This document shows, piece by piece, positions 1 to 7,424 of a stretch of DNA of 64,000 nt. Each line of letters opens with the position of its first letter. The stretch's first letter is position 1. The stretch lies in the NCBI GenBank assembly GCA_041659285.1, contig JBAZYO010000004.1, forward strand, positions 248,001 through 312,000, written 5' to 3'. A program made the position numbers and the translations under genes. Source of the stretch: Vicinamibacterales bacterium (lineage in GTDB: Bacteria; Acidobacteriota; Vicinamibacteria; Vicinamibacterales; UBA2999). Under the pieces are notes generated by a model. It was not told the origin of the DNA. It saw nothing but the letters and a program-made list of their open reading frames with translations, and did not search any database.

Positions 1-847
1 CGATGTGCGGCGTGCCGAGAAAGGTCGGCAAGGCCAGCAGCTGCGGATTGGCCTCCGGCTCCATCTGGAAGACGTCGAACGCGGCGCCCGCGAGGTGGCC
101 GTTCGAGAGCGCCTCGATCAACGCCCGCTCATCCACGAGCCCACCGCGGGCGGCGTTGATCAGGTATGCGCCCTTCTGCATCATCGCCAGTTCCGCCGCA
201 CCGATCATGCCGCGCGTCGAGTCGTCGAGTGGCACGTGCAGCGTGACAATTTCGGCTTCGGCCAGGAGCCGATCGCGGCTCGCCGGCTCGACGCCATTCG
301 CCGCGTAGAACTCCGGGTAGTCGCGGATGTCGTGCACCAGCACGCGGCAGCCGAATGGCGCCAGCAGCGACACCAGGTCTTTGCCGACGAAGCCGCAGCC
401 GATGATGCCGACCACCCGCCCCGTCAGCTGGCGGCCGACCAGCTTCTGGAAGTCGCCGGATCGCAGCGCCACGGTGGTTTCAGGCAGGCGGTGAAGCAAC
501 GCAATCGCGAACGCCAGCGTCAGCTCGGCGACCGAGCGCCGGTTGACGCCGCCGGTCCACGCCAGCTTCACGCCATGCCGCGCGATGGCCGCCAGATCGA
601 GGCCGTCGAGGCCGACGCCGTACTTGCTGATGATCCGCAGTTCCGGCACCTGGGCCAGCACCGCCTCGTCCACGCGCTCGAGGCCGATGATGGCGCGGTC
701 GTGGCCGCGCAACAGCTCAACCAGGCCGGGGCCGTCGAGCACGCCCGGTGATTCACTGAAGGTCACATCCGCATACGTCGCCCTCAGCTCGGCGCGGAGC
801 GCGGCGTTGCGGGCGAAGGACCGGGCCGCGACCGCAATGCGGGTCAT
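1..847 (-). CDS. D-2-hydroxyacid dehydrogenase, phosphoglycerate dehydrogenase-like (C-terminus cut by window edge)
   Basis: Reading the minus strand from the ATG at 847 gives about 282 residues that run off the left edge. The protein has the SerA-type layout: an N-terminal catalytic part, a Rossmann GCGFVG motif near residue 147, the NAARGGLVDE signature near residue 228 (contains the substrate-binding Arg region) and a final visible LGTPHI that holds the catalytic His. It likely oxidises 3-phosphoglycerate or a related 2-hydroxyacid with NAD. Its ATG overlaps the TGA of the upstream RmlD-like gene (ATGA), so the two are probably translated together. The exact substrate cannot be fixed, because related dehydrogenases share these motifs and any ACT domain would lie outside the window. 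Confidence 0.85.
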   Translation of the reverse strand, partial: MTRIAVAARSFARNAALRAELRATYADVTFSESPGVLDGPGLVELLRGHDRAIIGLERVDEAVLAQVPELRIISKYGVGLDGLDLAAIARHGVKLAWTGGVNRRSVAELTLAFAIALLHRLPETTVALRSGDFQKLVGRQLTGRVVGIIGCGFVGKDLVSLLAPFGCRVLVHDIRDYPEFYAANGVEPASRDRLLAEAEIVTLHVPLDDSTRGMIGAAELAMMQKGAYLINAARGGLVDERALIEALSNGHLAGAAFDVFQMEPEANPQLLALPTFLGTPHI

Positions 848-1689
848 GACGCCGCCCGGCCATGCAGGTGCCGGCCGATCGCGTCCTGCCAGCTCGGCAT
901 CGGGTAACCGGCGGCCGCCAGCTTCTGGTTGCTGAGCGCGGCAAACTTCGGACGCGCGGCCACCAGCTTCACCTCGTCCACCGAGACCGGCTTGAGCGGT
1001 GCGTCGGGCCGGTCCAGCACGCGCGCGATCTCCTGGGCCAGCTCCAGCCAGGTCGCCTGCCCGGAGTTGACGCAGTGATACAACCCGAACGGCACCGCGG
1101 TGCGCAACATGTGGGCCGTCGCGCCGACGACATCATCGATGTAACTCGGCGAGACCACGCGATCGAAGAACACCGGCGCTTCGGCGCCGGCGCGAACGGC
1201 GTTGACAATGCGATCGACGCTGCCGGAAACGGCGCCGCCGAACAGGCTCTCCACGCGGACCAGGTAGTGCCGGCGCCAGTCCGCGGCCATCCACTCGCCG
1301 ACCAGTTTCGACTGGGCGTACACGCTCTGCGGCTCCGGCGCGGCCTCTTCCGTGTAGGCCGTCGCGGCCGAGCCGGAAAACACGAAGTCGGTGCTGTAGT
1401 GCAGCAACACGGCGTCGAGTTCCTCGGCGGCGCGCGCCAGCGTGCGCACCGCGAACGCGTTGACGTCGAAGGCCCGGCGCTGGTCGCGCTCGGCGCCGTC
1501 GACGTCGTTGTACGACGCGCAGTTGACGATGGCTTCGGGACGGGCGCGACGAACGAAGTCGAGCAGGGCCGCATGGTGCGTGATGTCGACGTCGGCACGG
1601 GTGCCGGTGGTCACGTCGTGCTCGCGCGACAGGCGCGCCGCCATCACCTGGCCCAGGCGGCCGGCGGCGCCCACCACCATCACCCTCAT
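844..1689 (-). CDS. dTDP-4-dehydrorhamnose reductase-like (RmlD family) sugar-nucleotide reductase
   Basis: This is a 281-residue short-chain dehydrogenase of the extended RmlD type. The N-terminus MRVMVVGAAGRLGQ carries the GxxGxxG NAD(P)-binding loop, followed by NCASYNDVDGAE (the substrate-side NAD loop typical of RmlD) and the catalytic YAQSK (YxxxK) near residue 128. Family members reduce 4-keto sugars bound to dTDP; without rmlA/B/C nearby the substrate is uncertain. The start ATG at 1689 overlaps the smpB stop (ATGA). A longer frame reading through from smpB exists but is only a shadow of smpB. Confidence 0.85.
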   Translation of the reverse strand: MRVMVVGAAGRLGQVMAARLSREHDVTTGTRADVDITHHAALLDFVRRARPEAIVNCASYNDVDGAERDQRRAFDVNAFAVRTLARAAEELDAVLLHYSTDFVFSGSAATAYTEEAAPEPQSVYAQSKLVGEWMAADWRRHYLVRVESLFGGAVSGSVDRIVNAVRAGAEAPVFFDRVVSPSYIDDVVGATAHMLRTAVPFGLYHCVNSGQATWLELAQEIARVLDRPDAPLKPVSVDEVKLVAARPKFAALSNQKLAAAGYPMPSWQDAIGRHLHGRAAS

Positions 1690-2189
1690 CGGCGCACGCG
1701 CTCCTTCACCGCCGCCCGCGTCTCGCGGTCGGTTTCGCGCTTGCGCAGCGCCTCCCGCTTGTCGTGATCCTGCTTGCCGCGGGCCAGCGCGATCGCCACC
1801 TTGACCTTGCCGTTCTTGAAGTAGAGGCGGGTCGGCACCAGCGTCAGCCCCTTCTCCACCGTCTTGCCGATCAACTTGCGGATCTCGGACTTGTGGAGCA
1901 GCAGCCGCCGCTTGCGGCGCGGGTCGTGATCGACGTAACCGCGATGGCTGTAGGGGTTGATGTGGACGTTGTGCAGCCACACCTCGCCCTTGTCGACGCG
2001 CGCGAAGGCGTCGCGGAGGTTGGCCTGGCCCTCGCGAATGCCCTTCACCTCGGTACCGAGCAGGGCGATGCCCGCCTCGAACGTTTCGAGGATGTGGTAG
2101 TCGTGAAACGCCTTGCGGTTGTCGGCGATGAGCGTGTCGGGCTCGCTCTTGCCTTCCTTGGCCGCTTTCCGTTCGATCTTGGCTTTCAT
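1686..2189 (-). CDS. smpB: SsrA-binding protein SmpB
   Basis: The 167-residue product matches SmpB over its full length: NRKAFHDYHILETFEAGI, the conserved GTEVKGIREGQANL and LHNVHINPYSH blocks, and a basic C-terminal tail. SmpB binds tmRNA and brings it to stalled ribosomes for trans-translation. The ATG at 2189 overlaps the pdxA stop by 4 nt, consistent with translational coupling. The N-terminal extension of about 20 lysine/glutamate-rich residues is a little longer than in E. coli. No tmRNA gene was recognised in the window. Confidence 0.95.
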   Translation of the reverse strand: MKAKIERKAAKEGKSEPDTLIADNRKAFHDYHILETFEAGIALLGTEVKGIREGQANLRDAFARVDKGEVWLHNVHINPYSHRGYVDHDPRRKRRLLLHKSEIRKLIGKTVEKGLTLVPTRLYFKNGKVKVAIALARGKQDHDKREALRKRETDRETRAAVKERVRR

Positions 2190-3058
2190 CTTCCCTTTGT
2201 CATCTGCGCCGCCAGCAGCACCGCCTCGATCATGCTGCCGGCATCGGCCACGCCCTTGCCGGCAATGTCGAACGCGGTGCCGTGGTCCACGGAGGTCCTG
2301 ATGATCGGCAGGCCAATGGTCACGTTGACCGCCTGGCCGAACGCCAGCAGCTTCACCGGGATCAAGCCCTGATCGTGATAGCACGCGAGCACGCAGTCAA
2401 ATTCGCCGCGCGAGGCGCGGACGAACACCGTGTCGGCCGGGAACGGGCCGCGGATGTCGATGCCGGCGGCGCGGGCCGCGGCGACGGCCGGCGCCAGGAT
2501 GTCATCGTCTTCGGTGCCGAGCACGCCGCCCTCGCCGGCGTGCGGGTTGAGGCCGGCCAGCGCGAGGCGCGGCCGCGCCAGGCCGAACAGCGGCAGCGAC
2601 GCCGCGGTGAGGTTGATGGTGCCGGCCACCAGCTCCCGGGTGATCAGCGCGGCGACGTCCCGGAGCGGCACGTGCACGGTGATCAGCACAACCTTGAGCT
2701 GGGGCGCGTGGAACAGCATGGCCACGGGCCGGGCGCCGCACAGGTGCGCGAGCAGGTCGGTGTGGCCTTTCCACGGCAAGCCGGCCTGGGCGAACGCGAG
2801 CTTGTTGATGGGCGCGGTGGCAATCGCATCGACGTCGCCTCGCTTCGCGGCGTCAACCGCCTTCACGATGGTGTCGTACGCGGCCTGGCCCGCGGCGGCG
2901 GAGACTTCGCCCGCCCGCACGGATGCGTCAACCGGCGACGCGAAGATGACCGGCTCGCAGACGGCGAGGACCCGAGGGTCGGCGGCGGCTTTCGCGACGA
3001 TCTCGGGGCCGATGCCGGCCGGATCGCCCGCGGTCAGCGCAATGCGCGGCAAGGTCAC
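2186..3058 (-). CDS. pdxA: 4-hydroxythreonine-4-phosphate dehydrogenase PdxA
   Basis: The product (about 290 residues) has the PdxA landmarks: ALTAGDPAGIGPEI at the N-terminus, WKGHTDLLAHLCG, GLNPHAGEGG and CYHDQGLIPVKLL, which supply the metal-binding and substrate-binding His/Asp residues. It acts in pyridoxal 5'-phosphate synthesis. I chose the GTG at 3058 because it forms a GTGA overlap with the holB stop; an ATG at 3076 is the alternative. Compared with E. coli PdxA (about 329 residues) roughly 35 residues are missing between the first strand-turn and the GxVxKGHT region, while all catalytic motifs remain. Confidence 0.92.
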   Translation of the reverse strand: MTLPRIALTAGDPAGIGPEIVAKAAADPRVLAVCEPVIFASPVDASVRAGEVSAAAGQAAYDTIVKAVDAAKRGDVDAIATAPINKLAFAQAGLPWKGHTDLLAHLCGARPVAMLFHAPQLKVVLITVHVPLRDVAALITRELVAGTINLTAASLPLFGLARPRLALAGLNPHAGEGGVLGTEDDDILAPAVAAARAAGIDIRGPFPADTVFVRASRGEFDCVLACYHDQGLIPVKLLAFGQAVNVTIGLPIIRTSVDHGTAFDIAGKGVADAGSMIEAVLLAAQMTKGR

Positions 3059-4071
3059 AGCTGGACCGCGAGCCATTCGGCGACGACTTTCGTGCCGGCG
3101 TTGCGTTCGAGGGCGGTGAGGGCGCGGTCCACGGCGCCGAAGGCGGAGCGGGCGCGGTCGCCGGCGAACGCGCGCGCCAGCGTGGACAGGTCGTCGGTCA
3201 GCAGCGGGTTGGCCAGCACGCGCTGGTCGGCGCCCGAGTTGAGCGCTTCGATGTCGCGCAGCATCGACGCGGCCAGGCGCAGCAGCACCGCCAGGTCTTC
3301 GCGGCTGCGTTCCTTCTTCGACGGCCCGGCGACCAGCGCGGTGGCCGCCTGCAGCCGGGTTTGGGTGTCGGCGCGGCCGGAGGTCTGCTGCAGCAGGCGC
3401 ATCGCCGACTCGCGCAGGCCCGACAGATCGCTGTCCGATAAGGCGAGGGCCTGCCCGATGCTGCCGTCGGCCAGCGGCGCGGCTTCGCGCGCTTCCAGTT
3501 CGCTCTGGCCGTGGTCGCGCACCAGCGCCAGTTCCACGTCGGCCGCGGTCAGCCGTCCGAAACGCAGGCGCATGCAGCGTGAGCGCACCGTGCCCAACAG
3601 CGCGCCCGGCACGGCGGTGGTCAGGATGAACACCGTCCCCGGCGGCGGCTCTTCGAGGTTCTTGAGCAGCGAATTCTGCGCGGCCGGCTCCAGCGTATCG
3701 GCCTCGCGGATCAACACGGCGCGGCGCTTGCCTTCGAACGGCCGGAAGCCGGTGCGGGACAGCACGTCGCGCACCACGTCGATCTTGATCGAGGCGCGGT
3801 CGTCCGGTTCCAGCGTGATCACGTCCACGTGGACGCCCCGGGCAATGCGATCGCAGGCGCGGCAACGGCCGCAGGCGTCTAACGGCAGGCCGCCCTGGTC
3901 GCGGACCGGTTCCAGGCAATTGAGCGCCTGTGCCGTGGCCGTCGCCACCTTCCACTTACCCACGCCCGAGGGCCCGGCAAACAGCAGCGTGGGCGGCAGC
4001 GACTCGCGATCGATCGCGCGGGCAATGAGGGCGGTCAACCGCCGATGACCGATGACGTCGCGCAGGGACAT
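3055..4071 (-). CDS. holB: DNA polymerase III subunit delta' (HolB-like clamp-loader ATPase)
   Basis: The product begins MSLRDVIGHRR and has the delta' layout: a Walker A-like GPSGVGK, a zinc module with four Cys (CLEP...CGRCRAC), the sensor-like SLLKNLEEPPPGT block and SRC (LGTVRSRC). It is a clamp-loader subunit acting on the beta sliding clamp. I prefer the ATG at 4071 over an in-frame start at 4113 because family members start with this IGH motif and because 4113 would run into the tRNA-Val promoter. It begins the minus-strand run holB-pdxA-smpB-rmlD-like-dehydrogenase. Confidence 0.88.
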   Translation of the reverse strand: MSLRDVIGHRRLTALIARAIDRESLPPTLLFAGPSGVGKWKVATATAQALNCLEPVRDQGGLPLDACGRCRACDRIARGVHVDVITLEPDDRASIKIDVVRDVLSRTGFRPFEGKRRAVLIREADTLEPAAQNSLLKNLEEPPPGTVFILTTAVPGALLGTVRSRCMRLRFGRLTAADVELALVRDHGQSELEAREAAPLADGSIGQALALSDSDLSGLRESAMRLLQQTSGRADTQTRLQAATALVAGPSKKERSREDLAVLLRLAASMLRDIEALNSGADQRVLANPLLTDDLSTLARAFAGDRARSAFGAVDRALTALERNAGTKVVAEWLAVQL

Positions 4072-4105
4072 GAGCTGTTTGATGATAGCGCTTGTGGGGA
4101 GGCCA

Positions 4106-4135
4106 TTGACCAACTGCCGCTTCGCTGGCTACAAT
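4106..4135 (+). promoter_or_regulatory. Sigma-70-type promoter for tRNA-Val
   Basis: TTGACC at 4106-4111 and TACAAT at 4130-4135 are 18 nt apart, close to the sigma-70 consensus. A start point near 4142 would give a short leader before the tRNA at 4155. The boxes overlap the upstream side of holB, which reads the other way. Confidence 0.6.
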
Positions 4136-4154
4136 CGGTTGTTTGCCGGGTGTC

Positions 4155-4230
4155 GGGCGGTTAGCTCAGTTGGTAGAGCACCGGCTTTACACGCCGGCTG
4201 TCACAGGTTCGAGCCCTGTACCGCCCACCA
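4155..4230 (+). tRNA. tRNA-Val (anticodon TAC), CCA encoded
   Basis: A cloverleaf forms with acceptor GGGCGGT/ACCGCCC, a D arm containing AGCTCAGTTGGTAGAGC, an anticodon stem CCGGC/GCCGG around the loop TTTACAC (anticodon TAC, valine), and T arm GGTTCGAGCC. The 3' CCA is encoded at 4228-4230. Confidence 0.96.
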
Positions 4231-4427
4231 GATCGCCAAATCGGATTTGGCGATCTGGTGATTTGGCGATCTGGTGATTTGAGTTTGTGACGTTTTGATC
4301 TGATGATTTGATCTGATGATTTATTGATCGACTTGGCTGATGCGGCGGTCGTCGGTGCGGTGACAAGCACTGGCGGTTAAATCCCCAAATCACAAGATCA
4401 CCAAATCACGAGATCAGATTCCCGATC
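4231..4427 (+). repeat. A+T-richer repeat block between two tRNA genes, with terminator-like hairpin
   Basis: Right after tRNA-Val, GATCGCCAAATC and GATTTGGCGATC (4231-4256) form a perfect 12-bp hairpin without a long T run. Tandem copies of GATCTGGTGATTTG-like and GATCTGATGATTT-like units follow to about 4322. The right end (about 4380-4418) carries the reverse-complement version (CCCCAAATCACAAGATCACC...), so the block is a large imperfect inverted repeat. Base composition is clearly lower in GC than the surroundings. No gene is seen. Confidence 0.7.
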
Positions 4428-4502
<75 letters not shown>

Positions 4503-4504
<2 letters not shown>

Positions 4505-4538
4505 TTCGACTCACCTATCGACTCGCCTCCGGCGAGCC
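4503..4538 (+). repeat. Post-tRNA tail repeat, copy 1 (partner at 16,938)
   Basis: The sequence CATTCGACTCACCTA followed by ...CGCCTCCGGCGA closely matches the sequence immediately behind tRNA-Leu at 16,938-16,970. It begins inside the encoded CCA of tRNA-Asp. Confidence 0.65.
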
Positions 4539-4901
4539 ACCTTCCAGGGAGAATGTCCTGAGTGAGCGTGCGGCCAGCCGCAGGCTGGACGATCGCGAAT
4601 CGAAGGGCATCTCACTCGCTTCGCGCCAGACAGTGCGAGTCCAGCCTTTGCTCACGCCTCATGCAAAGGCTGTCCCGCCGTAGCTCCGAAGGAGCGGAGG
4701 CGGACCGCCCCCTCTTCCTCCCCACACCCCATTGCCTGTGTTGTCGTGCGCCGCTGTTCAGTCCGCCGCGATAACAAGTGCGTTTCCGCCAGGCGTGAGA
4801 AGATCAGCCAGCTTGGCAGTCTAATCAGTAAGAGGCCTTGAAGTGCGCGCTTCCATTGGTCCGCCTTGAGCACTGAAGCCACTCGATAAACACGGCCCCC
4901 T
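4505..4901. other. Intergenic region without a convincing gene; two repeat fragments
   Basis: The 397-nt stretch holds a post-tRNA tail (4503-4538) that recurs behind tRNA-Leu at 16,938, and a copy of a dispersed mini-repeat at 4671-4704. The remaining open frames are short and lack ribosome sites or recognisable motifs. I see nothing else. Confidence 0.6.
4671..4704 (+). repeat. Dispersed TGTCC...GGCGGA mini-repeat, divergent copy
   Basis: TGTCCCGCCGTAGC followed by GGAGCGGAGGCGGA resembles the repeat at 6645, 9338 and 58,178, with complementary ends (TCCCGCC/GGCGGA). It is intergenic here and more diverged than the other copies. Confidence 0.5.
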
Positions 4902-5291
4902 ATGGCGATCATCATCGACCGATCACAAGCCCCGGCCCTTCTGCGCTACACGCTGTCGGGAAGCTTCCCGACATTGCAGGAACAGAGCACGGCGCGCGAG
5001 GGCGAGATTGCCGCCGGCGCGTTGACCGCGGAAACGAGGGGATTGATCGACATGCGCGAGGTCACGAGCCTGCCGCACGTGGATCAAATCATGACTCGAT
5101 CTGGACAGCCCGCCACGTGGCCCTTGCGCCGAGTCTATCTGGTGAAACCCGGCGAGCAGTTCGGGGTGGCGCGCCAAATGCAGATCCTCGCGCCAGCCAG
5201 GATGCAGATCGCGATCTACACCGACGAACAGGAGGCCCTGGCCTGGCTCCTGGGGACGGAGGCCGGCGGCACCTCCTCATCTTCCCAATAA
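4902..5291 (+). CDS. Small STAS/SpoIIAA-like protein of unknown function
   Basis: The 129-residue product reads MAIIIDRSQAPALLRYTLSG... with a central LIDMREVTSLP segment and a C-terminal helix ending EEALAWLLG. The strand-helix pattern and the LxDxRxV turn resemble SpoIIAA-like/STAS-like single-domain proteins common in this type of genome, which use this fold for protein contacts. I cannot assign a specific role. There is no strong ribosome site. Its stop overlaps, tail to tail, the end of the methyltransferase-like gene on the other strand (5277-5291). Confidence 0.6.
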   Translation: MAIIIDRSQAPALLRYTLSGSFPTLQEQSTAREGEIAAGALTAETRGLIDMREVTSLPHVDQIMTRSGQPATWPLRRVYLVKPGEQFGVARQMQILAPARMQIAIYTDEQEALAWLLGTEAGGTSSSSQ

Positions 5292-5783
5292 CTTCATCGC
5301 CAGGATCGCGAGCCCGGTCGCGAGGCCGATCATCGTGTGGTGCTCGCGGTTGCCGCGCGCGCGCTGCCAGCTGAACGGGCGATCCATCGGCGCGGCGCGC
5401 TTCTCGGCATAGGCGTCGTAGGCGTCGCCGAACTTCTCCCGCAGGTGCGCCTCTTCACTCCGCATCGCCGCCGTCAGCGTCAGCAGCATGTAGCCGATCA
5501 CGAGCGCCGCGACGACCACGTGGTGCGCCGCCACCGCGATGCCAGTCCCGATGATCGATGAGCCGAGGTAAAGCGGATGACGCGTATAGCGATAAGGCCC
5601 CGACCGCGTCACCTCCTTGCTCTTCTCGAGATGCCCTGCCGCCCACAGGCGCAGGCACTCGCCCACCACGGCGATGGCGGCACCCAGCAGCAGTGAGTCC
5701 CTCGTCGGCGTCGCCAGCCACAACACCAGCGCCGCGAACACGAACCCAAGGAACACGCGCCAGCGCGCCAGCAGGCGCGTCAC
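5277..5783 (-). CDS. Isoprenylcysteine carboxyl methyltransferase (ICMT/PEMT-like) family membrane protein
   Basis: The 168-residue product has four or so hydrophobic segments and the family signature SGPYRYTRHPLYLG, followed by EEAHLREKFGDAYDAY, typical of the ICMT/phospholipid methyltransferase fold that binds S-adenosylmethionine. The bacterial substrate is unknown. The GTG at 5783 overlaps the stop of the upstream GT9 gene (GTGA), so it is the distal gene of the LPS operon. A 519-residue frame covering this gene and part of the GT9 gene is a shadow for its first two-thirds. Confidence 0.85.
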   Translation of the reverse strand: MTRLLARWRVFLGFVFAALVLWLATPTRDSLLLGAAIAVVGECLRLWAAGHLEKSKEVTRSGPYRYTRHPLYLGSSIIGTGIAVAAHHVVVAALVIGYMLLTLTAAMRSEEAHLREKFGDAYDAYAEKRAAPMDRPFSWQRARGNREHHTMIGLATGLAILAMKLLGR

Positions 5784-6919
5784 GAGCGGCGCCCCGCGGT
5801 TGACAGTCGTTGCAGGGCAGCGGCGAGCACGTCGGCGACCTCGATTTCGTTGATGCACGGCGCGCCACGCAGGCACTGCCGCTTGTGATGGCACACGCAA
5901 CCGCCGGCGCGGGAAATGACCTGGTCGTCCGGGTTCCAGGGCCCGTTGCGCTCCGGCCACGTCGGCCCGTACAGGCCGACCAGCGGCGCCCCCATGGCGG
6001 CGGCAATGTGCAGCGGACCGGTATCGCCCGAGACCACCAGCGCCGCATCGCGCATCAGCACCGCGAGATCGGCAATGGCCGTGGGCGGCGCCGGCGCGGC
6101 GGCGCCTTCGGATGACGCCACCACCGACTCCGCGAGGCCCCGTTCGTCGGGGCCCCACGTGACCAGCGACCGTAGCCCCGTCTGCGCGTGCAGCTTCGCG
6201 GCCAGGGCGCCAAACCGGCCGGCGGGCCAGCGCTTGTTCGGCCACGCCGCGCCGGGGTTGAGAATCGCGAATTTTCCGGGCCCGCCCGCGGCGGAGATGG
6301 CGGCGGTCGTGGCGGTGCCAGCCGAGGGATGGAGCGGCAATTCGACCCGGCCCTGCGCGATGCCAAGCGCCTGCAGAATCGACAGGTTCTTCTGGATCAC
6401 GTGCGGCGCCTCGAGCGGCACCACGGTCTCGCTGTAGAACATCGCCGCCTGCGGCTCGCGCAGGTGCGCGCGGTCGAAGCCAATCACGCGCGCGGCGCCA
6501 GACATCCGCGCCCACACCGCCGACTTGAGCAGGCCCTGCAGGTCCAGCGCGGCGTCGTAGCGTTGCGCGCGCAAATGACGAACGGCCTGCAGGTATCCCA
6601 GGCCGCCCCCGAACGACACGCTGCCCTGGGGAGGCGACCCCTCCTTGTCCGCCGTCCCGTCCACCGACTTGTCCACCGACTTGTCCACCGACTTGTCCAC
6701 CGTAGCCTTGGCGGAGGTGGAAGCCTTGGCGGCGGTGGACGCCCGCACAATCACGCGGCGATGCAGGCCTTCGGCGAGGGAGAGAATGGGCGCGTAGGCT
6801 TCGTCCACGATCCAGTCCACGCGCGCCGCCGGCCACGCCCGGCGGATCGCCGCGAGCACTGGCAGCGCGTGCACGATGTCGCCGAGCGCGCTCATGCGGA
6901 CGATCAGGATTCGATTCAT
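5780..6919 (-). CDS. Glycosyltransferase family 9, heptosyltransferase I-like (WaaC-like)
   Basis: The product (379 residues) starts MNRILIVRMSALGDIVHALP, the GT9 heptosyltransferase N-terminus, and has the C-terminal ADP-heptose-binding signature VSGDTGPLHIAAAMG plus GLYGPTWPERNGP. It probably adds the first heptose to Kdo in the LPS inner core. Residues of about 58-95 are a foreign-looking insertion, rich in Ala/Lys/Asp/Val and made of repeated TVDKSVDKS units; it corresponds to the DNA repeat at 6645-6739. The end has an unusual Cys cluster (CVCHHKRQC...C), seen in some GT9 enzymes. The locus of rfaE, gmhB and waaF supports the role. Confidence 0.85.
   Translation of the reverse strand: MNRILIVRMSALGDIVHALPVLAAIRRAWPAARVDWIVDEAYAPILSLAEGLHRRVIVRASTAAKASTSAKATVDKSVDKSVDKSVDGTADKEGSPPQGSVSFGGGLGYLQAVRHLRAQRYDAALDLQGLLKSAVWARMSGAARVIGFDRAHLREPQAAMFYSETVVPLEAPHVIQKNLSILQALGIAQGRVELPLHPSAGTATTAAISAAGGPGKFAILNPGAAWPNKRWPAGRFGALAAKLHAQTGLRSLVTWGPDERGLAESVVASSEGAAAPAPPTAIADLAVLMRDAALVVSGDTGPLHIAAAMGAPLVGLYGPTWPERNGPWNPDDQVISRAGGCVCHHKRQCLRGAPCINEIEVADVLAAALQRLSTAGRRS
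6645..6739. repeat. Dispersed coding mini-repeat with five 12-bp units, inserted in the WaaC-like gene
   Basis: Five 12-bp units of the type TTGTCCACCGAC run from 6645 to 6704, and the last leads into TTGTCCACCGTAGCC, TTGGCGGAGGTGGA and a second AGCCTTGGCGGCGGTGGA. Ends are complementary (TCCACC/GGTGGA). It is read in frame by the GT9 gene. The same element, in another frame, is in the waaF gene at 9338-9396. Confidence 0.8.
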
Positions 6920-6947
6920 GTGCTCAGGTACTGGGGTGCTCAGGTGC

Positions 6948-7424
6948 TTAGGTGCTCGATGGTCTAAGGCGCCCCAGGAGGTCGGTGGTGGAGTGGTCCT
7001 TCGGGTCGCCGACAATCGCAATGCGGCCGCCGTAGGCGCGCACGGTGTCGCGTTCGGGCACGGTGTCCACCGTGTAGTCGGTTCCCTTGCAGTGGACGTC
7101 GGGGCGCAACAACTCGAGCAGCGGCGTCACCGTCGGCTCCGGAAAGATCACCACGTAATCGACGGCGCGGAGGGCGGCCACCAGCTCCGCGCGATCGGCC
7201 TCGGGCAACACCGGCCGTGCCGGACCCTTCAACCCGCGGATCGAGCGATCGTCGTTGATCGCGACGATCAACTTGTCGGCCTCCCGGCGGGCGGCCTCGA
7301 GATAGCGCACGTGCCCGACGTGCAGCAGGTCGAACCCGCCGTTGGCGAAGGCCAGCGTCAGCCCGTGCCGGCGGTCTTCGGCGACGCGGTCCACCAGCGC
7401 CGCGCGCGTCAGCACTTCACCCAT
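6948..7424 (-). CDS. rfaE2: D-glycero-beta-D-manno-heptose 1-phosphate adenylyltransferase
   Basis: The 158-residue product is the nucleotidyltransferase half of HldE as a separate protein. FANGGFDLLHVGHVRYLEAA holds the HxGH motif; further conserved parts are KLIVAINDDRSIRGLKGPARP and KGTDYTVDTVPE. It makes ADP-D-glycero-beta-D-manno-heptose, the donor for the heptosyltransferases encoded around it. Its start overlaps the end of the kinase gene by 8 nt. Confidence 0.93.
   Translation of the reverse strand: MGEVLTRAALVDRVAEDRRHGLTLAFANGGFDLLHVGHVRYLEAARREADKLIVAINDDRSIRGLKGPARPVLPEADRAELVAALRAVDYVVIFPEPTVTPLLELLRPDVHCKGTDYTVDTVPERDTVRAYGGRIAIVGDPKDHSTTDLLGRLRPSST

Noticed and set aside
5277..6836. 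519-residue frame joining the methyltransferase-like gene with part of the GT9 region
   Set aside because: Only the last 168 residues are protein-like; the rest reads the GT9 gene and repeat in the wrong frame.
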